A stretch of DNA of 64,000 nt. It comes from Owenia fusiformis. Taxonomy: Eukaryota; Annelida; Polychaeta; Sabellida; Oweniidae. Below are positions 1 through 11,376 of the stretch, in pieces. The notes beneath the pieces are model-generated. The model did no database searches. It saw nothing but the letters and a program-made list of their open reading frames with translations, and was not told the DNA's origin. The translations under genes were made by a program, and so were the position numbers. Within the stretch, counting starts at the first letter, position 1, and the number at the start of each line of letters is the position of its first letter. The DNA is taken from NCBI GenBank assembly GCA_903813345.2, contig CAIIXF020000005.1, positions 1,428,001 to 1,492,000 of the forward strand. The letters are read 5' to 3'.

Positions 1-127
1 CCATGATTCCCATCATTATTCAACCAGGACTTGGACTACACAGGTTAGACTTATGACATTCACGTATATATAAATCCATGATTCCCATCATTATTAAACC
101 ACAGCTTGGACTACACAGGTTAGACTC
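1..127 (+). repeat. End of a 75-bp tandem array (family H1)
   Basis: About two units of the 75-bp repeat seen at full length at 3236-5035. Each unit has the end of the histidine-rich CDS (CATGATTCCCATCATTATTAA), about 20 bp of 3'UTR, a CACAG/GTTAGA splice-donor-like site and an AT-rich stretch (CGTATATATAAATC). The array is cut by the window edge, so another family member lies to the left. Confidence 0.85.
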
Positions 128-808
128 ATGACATTCACGTATATAAATCCACCACAGATTCACCTTAATTACCCAAATGATGATAACTTAATCAAAACCT
201 TCCCTGTTGCAACACATATTTCCAACAGTTTTGTTTTAATTTGTATCAATTTTGTAATTTTCTTTTCAGGACCTTCCAGGGATTCATCTAAAGACACCAG
301 TGTTAGGGATCATCAGGAAGCTACTGTGAAATTTACTGTTATTTATTCAACAAATATTTTTACAATAAAATGACCTGATATTATGAATCAACATGATATA
401 TTTTGTTAATTGAAAGTGTGTTAGACATATGGGTGATACTCATCTCTTTATGCATCTCTTTATGCAACTTGAGATGCATATGCATGCAGAAACATCCAGG
501 ACAAACTTGTGAAATATTAGCCAATTCTAACAACTGGAAATAGAGTTCTCAATAAGTATAATTTCATTTTACAAAGAAGTGGTGACCATTTTTAGTTGTT
601 GAATTTAGTTCACCAAATCATAACCAGTCCTTTACTTTTTCTTGAACAATATTTCTCAATTAAACAAGTAGACATATCTTACAAAAATGTCTGATCCTCA
701 ATCAAAGTTGCAGAAATAACTGGTCTAATCTAAACATCACCACTTATTTGAGTTCTCATTGAAGTTAGACATTAATAGCATAAATAAAATAAAAAATGAG
801 ATGTCCCT
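128..808 (+). pseudogene. 3' end of a histidine-rich family gene (H1), coding part off-window
   Basis: This stretch is nearly identical to 5012-5692, which follows the H2 array. It contains a splice acceptor (TTTTCTTTTCAG, exon start near 270), a short non-coding terminal exon beginning GACCTTCCAGGGATTC, and a polyadenylation signal AATAAA at 364-369. I read it as the last, untranslated exon of a histidine-rich gene whose coding exons lie left of the window. An open frame at 128-373 crosses the intron and exon and is not a credible protein. Similarity to H2 stops at GAGATGTCC near 808. Whether H1 is functional cannot be seen. Confidence 0.6.
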
Positions 809-2440
809 CAGGAAATATTTATATCTCCCCTTGGTCCCTTCGGTCCCTCGGGGAGAAATAAATATATGACTCAGGATATACCCTATATCCAAAACCTCCG
901 AGTACATAACCCTTTTATACATCCCAGTCCTGGATCCTTCCTCGAGCCTCAGAATATATGGGATTCGTCTATTTTGTACAGTCACTTTTGGATACAGTAT
1001 TTACCCCTTAGAAAATATGCACACCATATTGTTTCCAATAAACGCACTGTGTGTCTCCTAAACTCTCCTGGACGAGATGTCTCAAATTACAAAATACGCC
1101 AATAATTCACAATATATGGGCAATAATAGGGTATTTCATGATTTTCTTCTTTAAAACTGGACTTACTCTGACTAGAAAACTTGAATATTTTCCTCATGCA
1201 TTTACCAACTGGCTGAATATGTTTTTGTGGTTTAATCAACATATATGCGTTAATATCAATGAAAATATTTACTCAACGATCCTTCAAGCAGGCTGCCATT
1301 TTGAATTGACAACGATAGTGGATTAACCCTATTATTGCCCAATTATTTTTTCAGAATTTTTTACTTTTTCCTAGTAACTTGTAACTCTTTCATGGGAAAG
1401 TAGGGTGTGCGTTTATTGGATTATAGGTCATTTTTTGAAAATTACTCCCTGATATTTCACACACTTGTACATCATTCAATTTCCTACCATCCTACCAAAT
1501 TTCATTACCATCAGACTGATAGTCACAATTTTACAGCACTTTGAATAACATGCTCCAAGTTTGGCCATCATCACGCTGTAGGCAAACCTGCACAGTTGTC
1601 AATGGGCCAAATGCATTCCTCAGCAAGTATGGCCTTAATGATACGGATGATCTCACTTTTGAGGTTTGTGATTGTCCTGAGGTCATTCTCATACACTTTC
1701 TCCTTGCCATATCCCTACAGGTAGGGACATTTTGGACAGCGAGTGCAGGTGGCCCGACAGTGCAATAGTGGCCACTAGGGCATGTTCTGTAAAGTGCTGT
1801 AACATTGTGACTATCAATCTGATGGTCATGAAAGCTGTAGGCTGGTAAGAAATTGAATGATGTACAAATGTGCAAAATATCATGGAGTTATTTCTTAAAA
1901 TGACAAATATATGAGGAAGATGGTGTAAGGGTTTCCATTGTTTTGACCACCCTGTATTTCCCTACCATACTTATTTAGACTCCAGATTTTAAATCTATTG
2001 CTTTTGCCTGTATTCTTATTATTCTTTTCTGAACATGTTTTCTCAGCAATGATCAGTTAGGGTATCTGATCTACTTGCTCAGAAAGTATGTATGTCAAAG
2101 GTCAAAATCTGGGTCAATCTCTCTATATCTTGATGACAAATCGAGTAATCTTGATGAAATTTTGAGAACTTTGACCCCCACAAAAGGGTGAATTTCAAAG
2201 TGTTCCAAATCTATTGAGAGTGGTATCAATTTAACTGAAAATTTGTTCAGGATTCCAAATCTGAAATGAGATCTGACTGCTTGATCTTCTATGACCTTTC
2301 AAAGGTCATAAAAGGTTCAGAAAGTAGGTCAATATAAAAATTATCCAAATATTTATGTTATGAGTATCAGAATTGACAAAATAGAAGATAAACATTTTCC
2401 TTCTTCTTTTCCCATCAAGATCAGATATCAAATTATTTTA
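809..2440. other. Non-coding stretch between H1 remnant and H2
   Basis: No convincing gene. The open frames here (866-1105, 1051-1326, 1531-1875) resemble no family I know. The stretch holds the palindromic element at 1433-1900. The promoter and leader exon that precede H3 and H4 are missing here: similarity to their upstream intron starts only near 2441. Confidence 0.6.
1433..1900. mobile_element. Foldback / MITE-like element with imperfect ~110-bp arms
   Basis: The left arm (about 1433-1555) and right arm (about 1785-1900) are imperfect reverse complements. Shared blocks include TGTACATCATTCAATTT with AAATTGAATGATGTACA, and GATAGTCACAA with TTGTGACTATC. About 230 bp lie between the arms. 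I could not fix the terminal bases or a target-site duplication. The open frames inside (1541-1768 +, 1531-1875 -) show no transposase motif I recognise, so it is either non-autonomous or a decayed DNA transposon. Confidence 0.5.
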
Positions 2441-2656
2441 AATAAGTAATATATTAATATAAATTTTCGATTAAATCCTAAAATCTGAAAGAATTCTCCT
2501 TTGAAATTGTTATCTATCATATGCAGAATAGTTGCATTGTCATGCAAATATCAATGTGAAATAGGGGAAATATACCTAATTTGTATAAAAATTGTCCATT
2601 ATGATTTTACTTGAAAATGTAATATCTATTTTCTATTGTTTTAGACATCAAGAATC

Positions 2657-3260
2657 ATGAACGGAATTGCTGTTGTCATCCTTGATTTGTGTGCCGTAGC
2701 TATGGCAGCTCCAAGCTACCACCATGGTCATCATGGCAACCACTATGGTCATCATGGCAACCACCATAGTCAAAGCGATTCAATTCAAATAATTTGGAAA
2801 ATAAATAAGTGATGACAATTTAGCATTTATGCCGAATTCCAAATGATCAAAAATACTTGAATTTGCAATTGTTGCAATTACTACTGCAAAGAAATACTAA
2901 AATATAATTCAATGAAATGGCAGGATGTACTGTTTTCTAATTTCAGGATATGGTGATGAGAACCGTGATGGAGTCCGAGATGCTCTTGATGCCAACCGTG
3001 ATGGCAAGATAGATTCCTACACTCATGGACACCACGCTCATGGACACTGTGCTCACGGACACCATGCTCACGGACACCATGCTCACGGCCACCATGCTCA
3101 CGGCCACCTTGCTCATGGACACCATGCTCACGGACACCATGCCAACAGCTATGGACACCATGATGCCCACCATGCTCATGGACACCAGTCATATGGACAT
3201 GTTGCCAACCACTCCACCAGCTATGGCCATCATGGACATCATGATTCCCATCATTATTAA
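2657..3260 (+). pseudogene. Histidine-rich secreted protein copy H2, splice donor deleted
   Basis: Exon with ATG at 2657 encodes the family signal peptide (MNGIAVVIL.LCAVAMAAPS) but has Asp where H3 and H4 have Ala in the hydrophobic core. A deletion of about 22 bp relative to H3 (after CACCATAGTCA) removes the end of the exon and its GGATATG/GTAAGT donor, so reading continues into the intron and stops after about 50 residues. The second coding exon (acceptor before 2947, stop at 3258-3260) is still open: an EF-hand-like DENRDGV.DALDANRDGKID block, then His-rich AHGHH repeats ending HHDSHHY. If joined it would be in frame. The TATA box and leader exon of H3/H4 are absent. I infer a pseudogene; an unannotated alternative donor could rescue it. 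Confidence 0.65.
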
Positions 3261-5035
3261 ACCACTACTTGGACTATACCGGTTAGACTTATGACATTCA
3301 CGTATATAAATCCATGATTCCCATCATTATTAAACCACAGCTTGGACTACACAGGTTAGACTTATGACATTAACGTACATATAAATCCATGATTCCCATC
3401 ATTATTAAACCACAGCTTGGACTACACAGGTTAGACTTATGACATTCACATATATATAAATCCATGATTCCCATCATTATTAAACCACAGCTTGGACTAC
3501 ACAGGTTAGACTTATGACATTCACGTATATATAAATCCATGATTCCCATCATTATTAAACCAGGACTTGGACTACACAGGTTAGACTTATAACATTCATG
3601 TATATATAAATCCATGATTCCCATCATTATTAAACCACAGCTTGGACTACACAGGTTAGACTTATGACATTCACGTATATATAAATCCATGCTTCCCATC
3701 ATTATTAAACCACGGCTTGGACTACACAGGTTAGACTTATGACATTCACGTATATATAAATCCATGATTCCCATCATTATTAAACCACGGCTTGGACTAC
3801 ACAGGTTAGACTTATGACATTCACGAATATATAAATCCATGATTCCCATCATTATTAAACCACAGCTTGGACTATACAGGTTAGACTTATGACATTCACG
3901 TATATAAATCGATGATTCCCATCATTATTAAACCACGGCTTGGACTACACAGGTTAGACTTATAACATTCATGTATATATAAATCCATAATTCCCATCAT
4001 TATTAAACCACAGCTTGGACTACACAGGTTAGACTTATGACATTCACGTATATATAAATCCATGATTCCCATCATTATTAAACCACGGCTTGGACTACAC
4101 AGGTTAGACTTATGACATTCACGTATATATAAATCCATGATTCCCATCATTATTAAACCACGGCTTGGACTACACAGGTTAGACTTATGACATTCACGTA
4201 TATATAAATCCATGATTCCCATCATTATTAAACCACGGCTTGGACTACACAGGTTAAACTTATGACATTCACGTATATAAATCCATGATTCCCATCATTA
4301 TTAAACCACAGCTTGGACTACACAGGTTAGACTTATGACATTCATGTATATATAAATCCATGATTCCCATCATTATTAAACCACGGCTTGGACTACACAG
4401 GTTAGACTTATGACATTCACGTATATATAAATCCATGATTCCCGTCACTATTAAACCACGCGGCCTGGACTACACAGGTTAGACTTATGACATTCACGTA
4501 TATATAAATCCATGATTCTCATCATTATTAAACCACAGCTTGGACTATACAGGTTAGACTTATGACATTCACGAATATATAAATCCATGATTCCCATCAT
4601 TATTAAACCACGGCTTGGACTACAGAGGTTAGACTTATGACATTCACATATATATAAATCCATGATTCCCATCATTATTAAACCAGGACTTGGACTACAC
4701 AGGTTAGACTTATGACATTCCTGTATATATAAATCCATGATTCCCATCATTATTAAACCAGGACTTGGACTACACATGTTAGACTTATGACATTCACGTA
4801 TATATAAATCCATGATTCCCATCATTATTAAACCAGGACTTGGACTACACATGTTAGACTTATGACATTCACGCACATATAAATCCATGATTCCCATGAT
4901 TATTAAACCAGGACTTTGACTACACAGGTTAGACTTATGACATTCACGTACATATAAATCCATGATTCCCATGATTATTAAACCACGGCTTGGACTACAC
5001 AGGTTAGACTTATGATATTCACGTATATAAATCCA
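3236..5035 (+). repeat. 75-bp tandem array, about 24 units (H2 3' region)
   Basis: Head-to-tail units, mostly 75 bp and some 73 bp, start inside the H2 coding sequence: the first unit is the last codons plus stop of the CDS. Every unit repeats that coding end, about 20 bp of 3'UTR, a CACAG/GTTAGA donor-like site and an AT-rich tail. In the first unit the donor is changed to CCG/GTTAGA. Because 75 is a multiple of three, the reverse strand shows long open frames with a 25-residue period; these are an artefact of the repeat. Homologous arrays have about 13 units (H3) and 3 units (H4). Confidence 0.9.
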
Positions 5036-5692
5036 CCACAGATTGACCTTAATTACCCAAATGATGATAACTTAATCAATACCTTCCCTGTTGCAACACA
5101 TATTTCCGACAGTTTTGTTTTAAATTGTATCAATTTTGTAATTTTCTTTTCAGGACCTTCCAGGGATTCATCTAAAGACACCGGTGTTAGGGATCATCAG
5201 GAAGCTACTGTGAAATTTACTGTTATTTATTCAACAAATATTTTTACAATAAAATGACCTGATATTATGAATCAACATGATATATTTTGTTAATTGAAAG
5301 TGTGTTAGACATATGGGTGATACTCATCTCTTTATGCATCTCTTTATGCAACTTGAGATGCATATGCATGCAGAAACATCCAGGACAAACTTGTGAAATA
5401 TTAGCCAATTCTAACAACTGGAAATAGAGTTCTCAATAAGTATAATTTCATTTTACAAAGAAGTGGTGACCATTTTTAGTTGTTGTATTTAGTTCACCAA
5501 ATCATTTCACCAAGTCATAACCAGTCCTTTACTTTTTCTTGAAAAATATTTCTCAATTTAGCAAGTAGACATATCTTTCAAAAACGTCTGATCTTCAATC
5601 TAAGTTGCAGAAATAACTGGTCTCAATCTCAATCACCACTAATTTTAGTTCTCATTGAAGTTAAATATTAGCATAAATAAAAATGAGATGTC
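5036..5692 (+). pseudogene. 3' terminal non-coding exon region of H2
   Basis: Copy of 128-808. The acceptor TTTTCTTTTCAG places the exon start at 5154. The exon runs through GACCTTCCAGGGATTC to a polyadenylation signal AATAAA at 5248-5253. It is the presumed last exon of H2, reached by splicing from one of the donor-like sites in the array. The open frame 5012-5257 is not protein-like. Confidence 0.6.
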
Positions 5693-8600
5693 CATATTTT
5701 TCAAAAATACATAACCAAAAGCAAATGTACATGTATATAAACAATATGTTGGTATGGAGGTATCAAAGAATATGTTTTTTTACGAAAATGGCCGCCATTT
5801 TTCATAAAAAAAACTTAATCTTTGATAACTCAAATATCAGTGAACGGATTTGGTTCAAATTTTATATGGTGATGCCTAGGGAAAGTGTAGATTTGTTCAA
5901 GGAAGAATTTTCAAGATGGCGGCTGAATTTCAAAATGGCCACAATTTTTCATAAAAGACATCATCCTTGATAACTCAAATACTAGTTGACGGATGTGGTT
6001 CAAATTGTGTATGCTGATACCTCGGGACAAAGGAGCTTCACTGAACAAGAGATTTTTAGAATGCCTGCTGAATATCAAAATGGCAGCAATTTTTCATAAA
6101 AAATGTGATCTTTGATAACCAGAGCTGTCAAGTGTCCCGCGAATGGCGGGATTATCCCGCGAATTTGACCAAAATTTGGCTTATTCGCGTGTCCCGCGAA
6201 TTCCCGCAAATGACGGCTTTGACCTCCGCGAATTTTAAAAATTGTAACAATCCCCGAGGCTAAATAATTGTGATTATCTTGTGATATAAGAAGCTAAGCT
6301 TTTTGCACTTTTGAGGAGTCAAGTTTACCTAATTTGAAAAGTGCTGCCGAACTCCCAGTGCATCAGATCATCGAAGACTGTTTTTGGAAAGAGCATATAG
6401 TACACTTATAAAACTACGATTTTGATCCAAATAACACCATAGTTGGCTTCTAGCAGCATGCCGTTTGGTATCAAAATAAAGAGGAAGAGTGCAAATTTCA
6501 TTTTAATTACGGAAATAGGGATGTATGTCACGATTAGTTCCAACGTTGGCCTTTTTACTACGCGTGTCACGGCCTTCGTCTCAGAACTGAACAAATGTTA
6601 GCAAACGCGAGTTCCAATAAATGGACACTGATATCTCGAAAAGAAACCTGACTCCCTATATTTGTAGAATAATCGAACCCCTATATGAATAGGTACATTT
6701 TGATATATAACACTATGGCCTGGGGGTAAATGTTTCATAGTTGGTCACGAACGCCATGAGTGCAAAGTATTCACAAGAATTTTTGAATTTCGTGTCGGAT
6801 TACGGTACTCACACCTAAAGCGTGGTTTTTGATAGTTTAATAATAGTTCTATGCGTATTGTGTGGAATTGTGTGGTGAATTGTGTTGACGTTTACTTAAG
6901 TTAAGCGCATTATATTTGATAAATCAGTATCTGAAAGTTTGATTCAAGAGTACTTTTACATTAAAAATCCCTTGAATGTCCTGCGACATCCCGCAAAAGG
7001 TGGATGTCCCGCAAAATCCCGCGAATTTAGGGCACTTTGTCTAAAAAAAATTATCCCTCTATGAAGTCTTTGGTGGTTACCCTGTTAACTGTCCCGCAAG
7101 TAGCGTGTTTGTCCCTCGAATAGTCCGGCGAAATCCCGCGAATTTGATCAAAATTTGACCTTTTAGTGCAATCACGCAAATCCCTTAAATGTCCCGCGAA
7201 ATCCCGCGAATTTAGGTGGATGTCCCGCAAAATCCCGCGAATTTTTGGCAATGGGTCTAAAAAATCTGTCCCGCGAGAAAATCTTTGGGGGTTGACAGTA
7301 CTGGATAACTCAAATACCAGTGAACTGATTTTGATATATGATGATGCCTAGAGACACAGTACCTCTGTTTGACAAAGAATTTTCAAGATGACAGCCGAAT
7401 TTTAAAATGGCCACCATTTTTCGTAAAAAAATGTATCTTTGATAACTCAAATAGCAGTGAATAGGTTTTGTTCTCTGAAGATTTGCATCTTCTCACATCT
7501 GGGGACCAAAACGCTGCTAAAACGAGCGACACTGTACACAAAAGCAATGTCTCGACTGAAAGGCATTTCTGTGTAGGTTTTCATGGAACAAGTTTGAAGA
7601 AAAACGGTGTAGTGGCATGAGACTCACAATCATTGATTTTCCATAGACAAGGTAGATTTGAAATTCAAATTAATGGCTTTGCGGGGCGTTTTGGTTTCAA
7701 TACGCCCTGGTGAGTTAGTACCGCGTGACTCTGTGGAGTTGCTGTTTTTCTAGTATTTGAGTTATTAAAGATTACATTTTTCATCAAAAATGGTGGTCAT
7801 TTTGAAATTCAATGGCCATCTTGAAAATGTCTCTTTGAGCAGAGATCTTTTGTCTCCAGACATCAGCATATAAAACCAAATCAGTAAACTGGTATTTGAA
7901 TTATCAAAGATAACATTCTTTTACGAAAACTGGAGGCCATTTTGAAATTCAGCTTCCATCTTGAAAATTCCTTCTTAACCACAGCTCCTGTTTTCCTAAG
8001 CATCAACATGCAGAATTTGAACCAAATATGTCCACTGGTATTTGAATTATCAAAGATTGTGCCTTTTTAAAAATGTTGGCCATTTTGAAATTCGGTGGCC
8101 ATCTTGTAACCATCTCTTCTTTAACAAAGGTCCTTTGTTCTTACGCACCAGCTTAAACATTTTTAACCAAATCCATCAACTAGTATTTGGGTCATCAAAA
8201 ATAACATTTTTAATGAAGAATGCCAGCCATTATGAATTGAAAATCCCTTATTGAGCAGAGGTCCTATTTTCAGAAGGCATCAGCCTATAAAATTTGAACC
8301 AAATCCATCTGTTTAATTTAGGACGGAAAATCCAAAATGGCTGCCTTGACATTTACCAAGAATGCCAAAAAACTAATCAGTTCTAGATCTTCATACTCAG
8401 AATCATCCCTGAAAATTTGAAATTGATCTAGCAAACGGTTCACCTGAAAACGCGTAGACAAGACTTTACAGACAAGATTTTAGGATGGAAAATCTAAAAT
8501 GGCTGCCTTGACATTTACCCAGAATGCCAAAAAAACTAATCATATCTAGATTTTTATACTAGGAATCATCCCTGAAAATTTGAAATTGATCCACCAAACG

Positions 8601-9213
8601 GTTCACCTGAAAACACGCAGACAAGACTTCACAGACAAGATTTTAGGATGGAAAAATCCAAAATGGCCGACAATAAAAAAGTGATTGTGAGTTTTTGCTG
8701 ATTTCTTTTTACAAAATTATCACATATAACTACTGTTAACAATAACATAGGCTTTTACAAGAAAGTACATCTGAAATTATTTATAAAGCTACTAAATCGT
8801 TAAAGTATGAAAACTCAAAAACACCATTCAATATGATACAAAGTATTATCGCACGCTAACTTTTCTTAAGACATTCAAAATGGCTGATATGACTGAGCTA
8901 ACAGGTCCAAAACCTAATCAGATGTAGAATGAAGTGAGCTGAACAAGATTTTAAAGTTTTAAAAGCAACTGTGAAGCCATTTTTCTTAAAGTTTGCAGAC
9001 AAGATTTTAGCATTTGACTTCAAAATGGCCGACAGGAAGTAGGTATTGAGTTAAATTTTTTTCATCCACATCTGTATGCACTCATAAGTTATCCCTGAAA
9101 ATTTGAAGGTGATATATGTAGCGGTTTTGGAGAAAACTCCCGGACGTATGGTCGGACGGACGGACGGACGCGCCTAGGCCGACAATATGGCCCCACACTA
9201 TGTGGTGGGGACA
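5693..9213. repeat. Pearl/Helentron-like core-repeat block
   Basis: Units of about 145-147 bp built around TTTGATAACTCAAATA and 'AAAATGGC(C/G)GCCAT' motifs lie in + orientation at about 5693-6118 and 7306-7500. They occur in reverse orientation at about 7740-8310, so the block is a large imperfect palindrome with a 240-bp centre. A second repeat (about 163 bp, GGATGGAAAATCCAAAATGG) follows at 8320-8700. The block ends in a GGAC microsatellite (9151-9170) and a hairpin (CCCCACACTATGTGGTGGGG, 9192-9211). Core repeats, tetranucleotide microsatellite and terminal hairpin together match the published description of bivalve pearl and Helentron-associated elements; the assignment is by architecture only. 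No gene is seen. Confidence 0.55.
6119..7305. mobile_element. hAT-like non-autonomous insertion(s) with CCCGCGAA repeats
   Basis: This sequence interrupts a core repeat. The left flank ends ...TTTGATAAC and the right flank resumes GATAACTCAAAT, so GATAAC is repeated on both sides. Inside the flanks, CAGAGCTGTCAA at the left and TTGACAGTACTG at the right match as imperfect inverted termini (10 of 12). The body contains many TGTCCCGCGAAT / ATCCCGCGAAT motifs. A second element-like start (CTGTTAACTGTCCCGC) near 7083 suggests two related elements in tandem, the second shortened. No transposase. The duplicated bases are fewer than the 8 usual for hAT, so the family is uncertain. Confidence 0.5.
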
Positions 9214-9239
9214 TAATAATACCAAAAAATAAATAAATA

Positions 9240-10240
9240 ATAGAGAATAAAAAAGAACGATTTTAATTTGGGTACTAAAATAATAGTACCCATTTCAAAT
9301 TACTTCTTGAAGGTTCTACAACTAATAAGGAAAATATATTTCACTACTTAAGACATTGGTTTATTAATTATTTTATAGAAAAATGTTTTTTGGGTACTAT
9401 TTAAATAGTACCCTCGCAATGTTAAAGTAAAATTTAAAAATAAGTATTGGGTACTATTAAAAAAGTACCCAAGCAATGTTAAATTACCATTGAAAAAGTA
9501 TTCCTGGGTACTATTATAATAGTACCCAAATAAAATATTTTATATTACTTTCATTTTCTATTCATTTAGCCCAAAAAATACCATGCGCCTTTTTTATATA
9601 AAGCCCCTCAAATAAATCCCTCTTTAGAATGAATGGGCAATTAAGGATGATAAAAAAATTATTTTTAAAAAATAAAAATTTAATATTTTCTATATGAAAG
9701 TGTCTTATATTAACTCGGTAAATAGTACCCAACCCATGTAAAAACTGCCATTGAAAAAGTCGTTTTGGGTACTATTTACCGAGTTAATATAAGACACTGA
9801 ACTGATCCCTTCCCCTATATTAACTCGGTAAATAGTACCCAACCCATGTTAAACTGCCATTGAAAAGGCTGTTTTGGGTACTATTTACCGAGTTAATATA
9901 AGACACTAAACTGTTCCTTCCCCTATATTAACTCGGTAAATAGTACCCAACCCATGTTAAACTGCCATTGAAAAGGCCGTTTTGGGTACTATTTACAGAG
10001 TTAATATAAGACACTGAACTGATCCCTTCCCCTATATTAACTCGGTAAATAGTACCCAACCCATGTTAGACTGCCATTGAAAAGTTGTTTTGGGTACTAT
10101 TTACCGAGTTAATATAAGACACTAAACTGTCCATTTCGCTATATTAACTCGGTAAATAGTACCCAACCCATGTTAAATTGCCATTGAAAATGTCGATTTG
10201 GGTACTATTTACCGAGTTAATATAAGACACAGCAGTAAAT
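9240..10240. repeat. Palindromic TACTATTTACCGAGTTAATAT array, copy 1
   Basis: Five units of about 109 bp lie between about 9705 and 10235. Each is itself palindromic: TTAACTCGGTAAATAGTACCC on one side, GGGTACTATTTACCGAGTTAA on the other, with a 40-bp centre (CCATGTTAAA.TGCCATTGAAAA). At 9240-9560 simpler GGGTACTATT...AATAGTACCC palindromes occur. Strong cruciform potential, no gene. Likely a tandemly multiplied MITE. The counterpart at 28.5-29.0 kb is in the opposite orientation. Confidence 0.8.
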
Positions 10241-11376
10241 AATTTACTAAAATATCCACATATCTAAACCAATAACCCCTGATAACATAAGCAAAATACA
10301 GTTTTATAAAAAGGACCCCTTAGAATGATTGCAAACTTAAAAAACTTTTGGGTACTATTTACCGAGAATGCCCATGTTTCACATTCAAAACATGTAATCA
10401 GTTTTCAAACTTAAAAAAAAACTTTTGGGTACTATTCAAAACATGTAATCAGTTTTCATGAAGGTAGTTCTGCATAATGAGTATTTTCATGTAATTTTAT
10501 GATTGCAATGACCATTACTTAACGAAATAGGTAATATTTTAAAAATTTATCTGGACATATCTTATCATTTTCAAGTCATTTTATATCTTTTAAAGGCATG
10601 TTTTAAAGAATGTTCAACATTCTTTGGCAAAATAAGGATTTACTTTTTGACTTCATAGTATTCCCAATGGATTGATAAGTACTTTATATTTAATGGACAC
10701 CAAAAAAATAGCTCAAACCCCCACATCAAAGCTTACAATAAAAAATTATTAAAAAATACTTTTGACTTGTCAAGTTTTATCATGGGCTTTCGCATAGTGA
10801 ACATGTTTTTTGATCCTACACCATAACATCAAATTCAAAAGAGTTGACTCGTACATGTGAAGCATAAATAAAACTGACAGCAACGTTGTAAATTGTGAAA
10901 ATCTTTAAATGAGGAATATAAAGGCTATTATGTGTACTAAGAAAGCGACAAGGCCCGAAGGTATCTGGAAAACTGACACAAATCACCTTACAGTAAGCAC
11001 TGTCAATATATCAGCATAAGTACCTTTTGGCCAAAGCTAAGATTATAACACATTTTTGGATTATAACACTTTCCTTGGTTTGTAAAGACGACTTAACAAT
11101 AATGTTGCAACGTTTCCATATTCGTGAACTGCAGTTGTTTCCAGTAAATAACATTACAGCAGTATGTAATACTTTTCTGAAAAATTACAATTTATGGAAG
11201 GTTTGCATGCAAATGTCAAGTGGAATTTGATGTAATCTACACAAAAATCATTGGGAGAAATCCACAATCAATAATGTTTTGTTCTTTCTGCAGAGCAATA
11301 AGGGAAATTAAGGCTGAGATAACGATGAAGATGGTAATGATCGTATACCTACACAAATATTATTGACAAAACAAGA
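10241..11376 (+). other. 5' flank and leader-exon acceptor of sulfotransferase copy 1
   Basis: AT-rich sequence conserved with 29750-30892. A polypyrimidine tract and acceptor (TGTTCTTTCTGCAG, ending at 11293) lie 83 bp upstream of the ATG at 11377, so the single coding exon is probably preceded by at least one untranslated exon. I could not locate that exon or a promoter with confidence. The open frame at 11027-11230 ends before the acceptor and is not protein-like. Confidence 0.5.

Noticed and set aside
1531-1875. 114-residue minus frame as a transposase
   Set aside because: Lies between foldback arms but shows no DDE, HTH or other motif.
3370-4972. Long minus-strand open frames with a 25-residue repeat (MMGIMDLYIRECHKSNLCS...)
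   Set aside because: The 75-bp unit is a multiple of three, so any stop-free frame is carried through the array; 73-bp units break it, and the units are copies of another gene's CDS end and intron start.
3236-5035. CRISPR-like regular array
   Set aside because: No unique spacers; whole units are tandem copies, in a eukaryotic genome.
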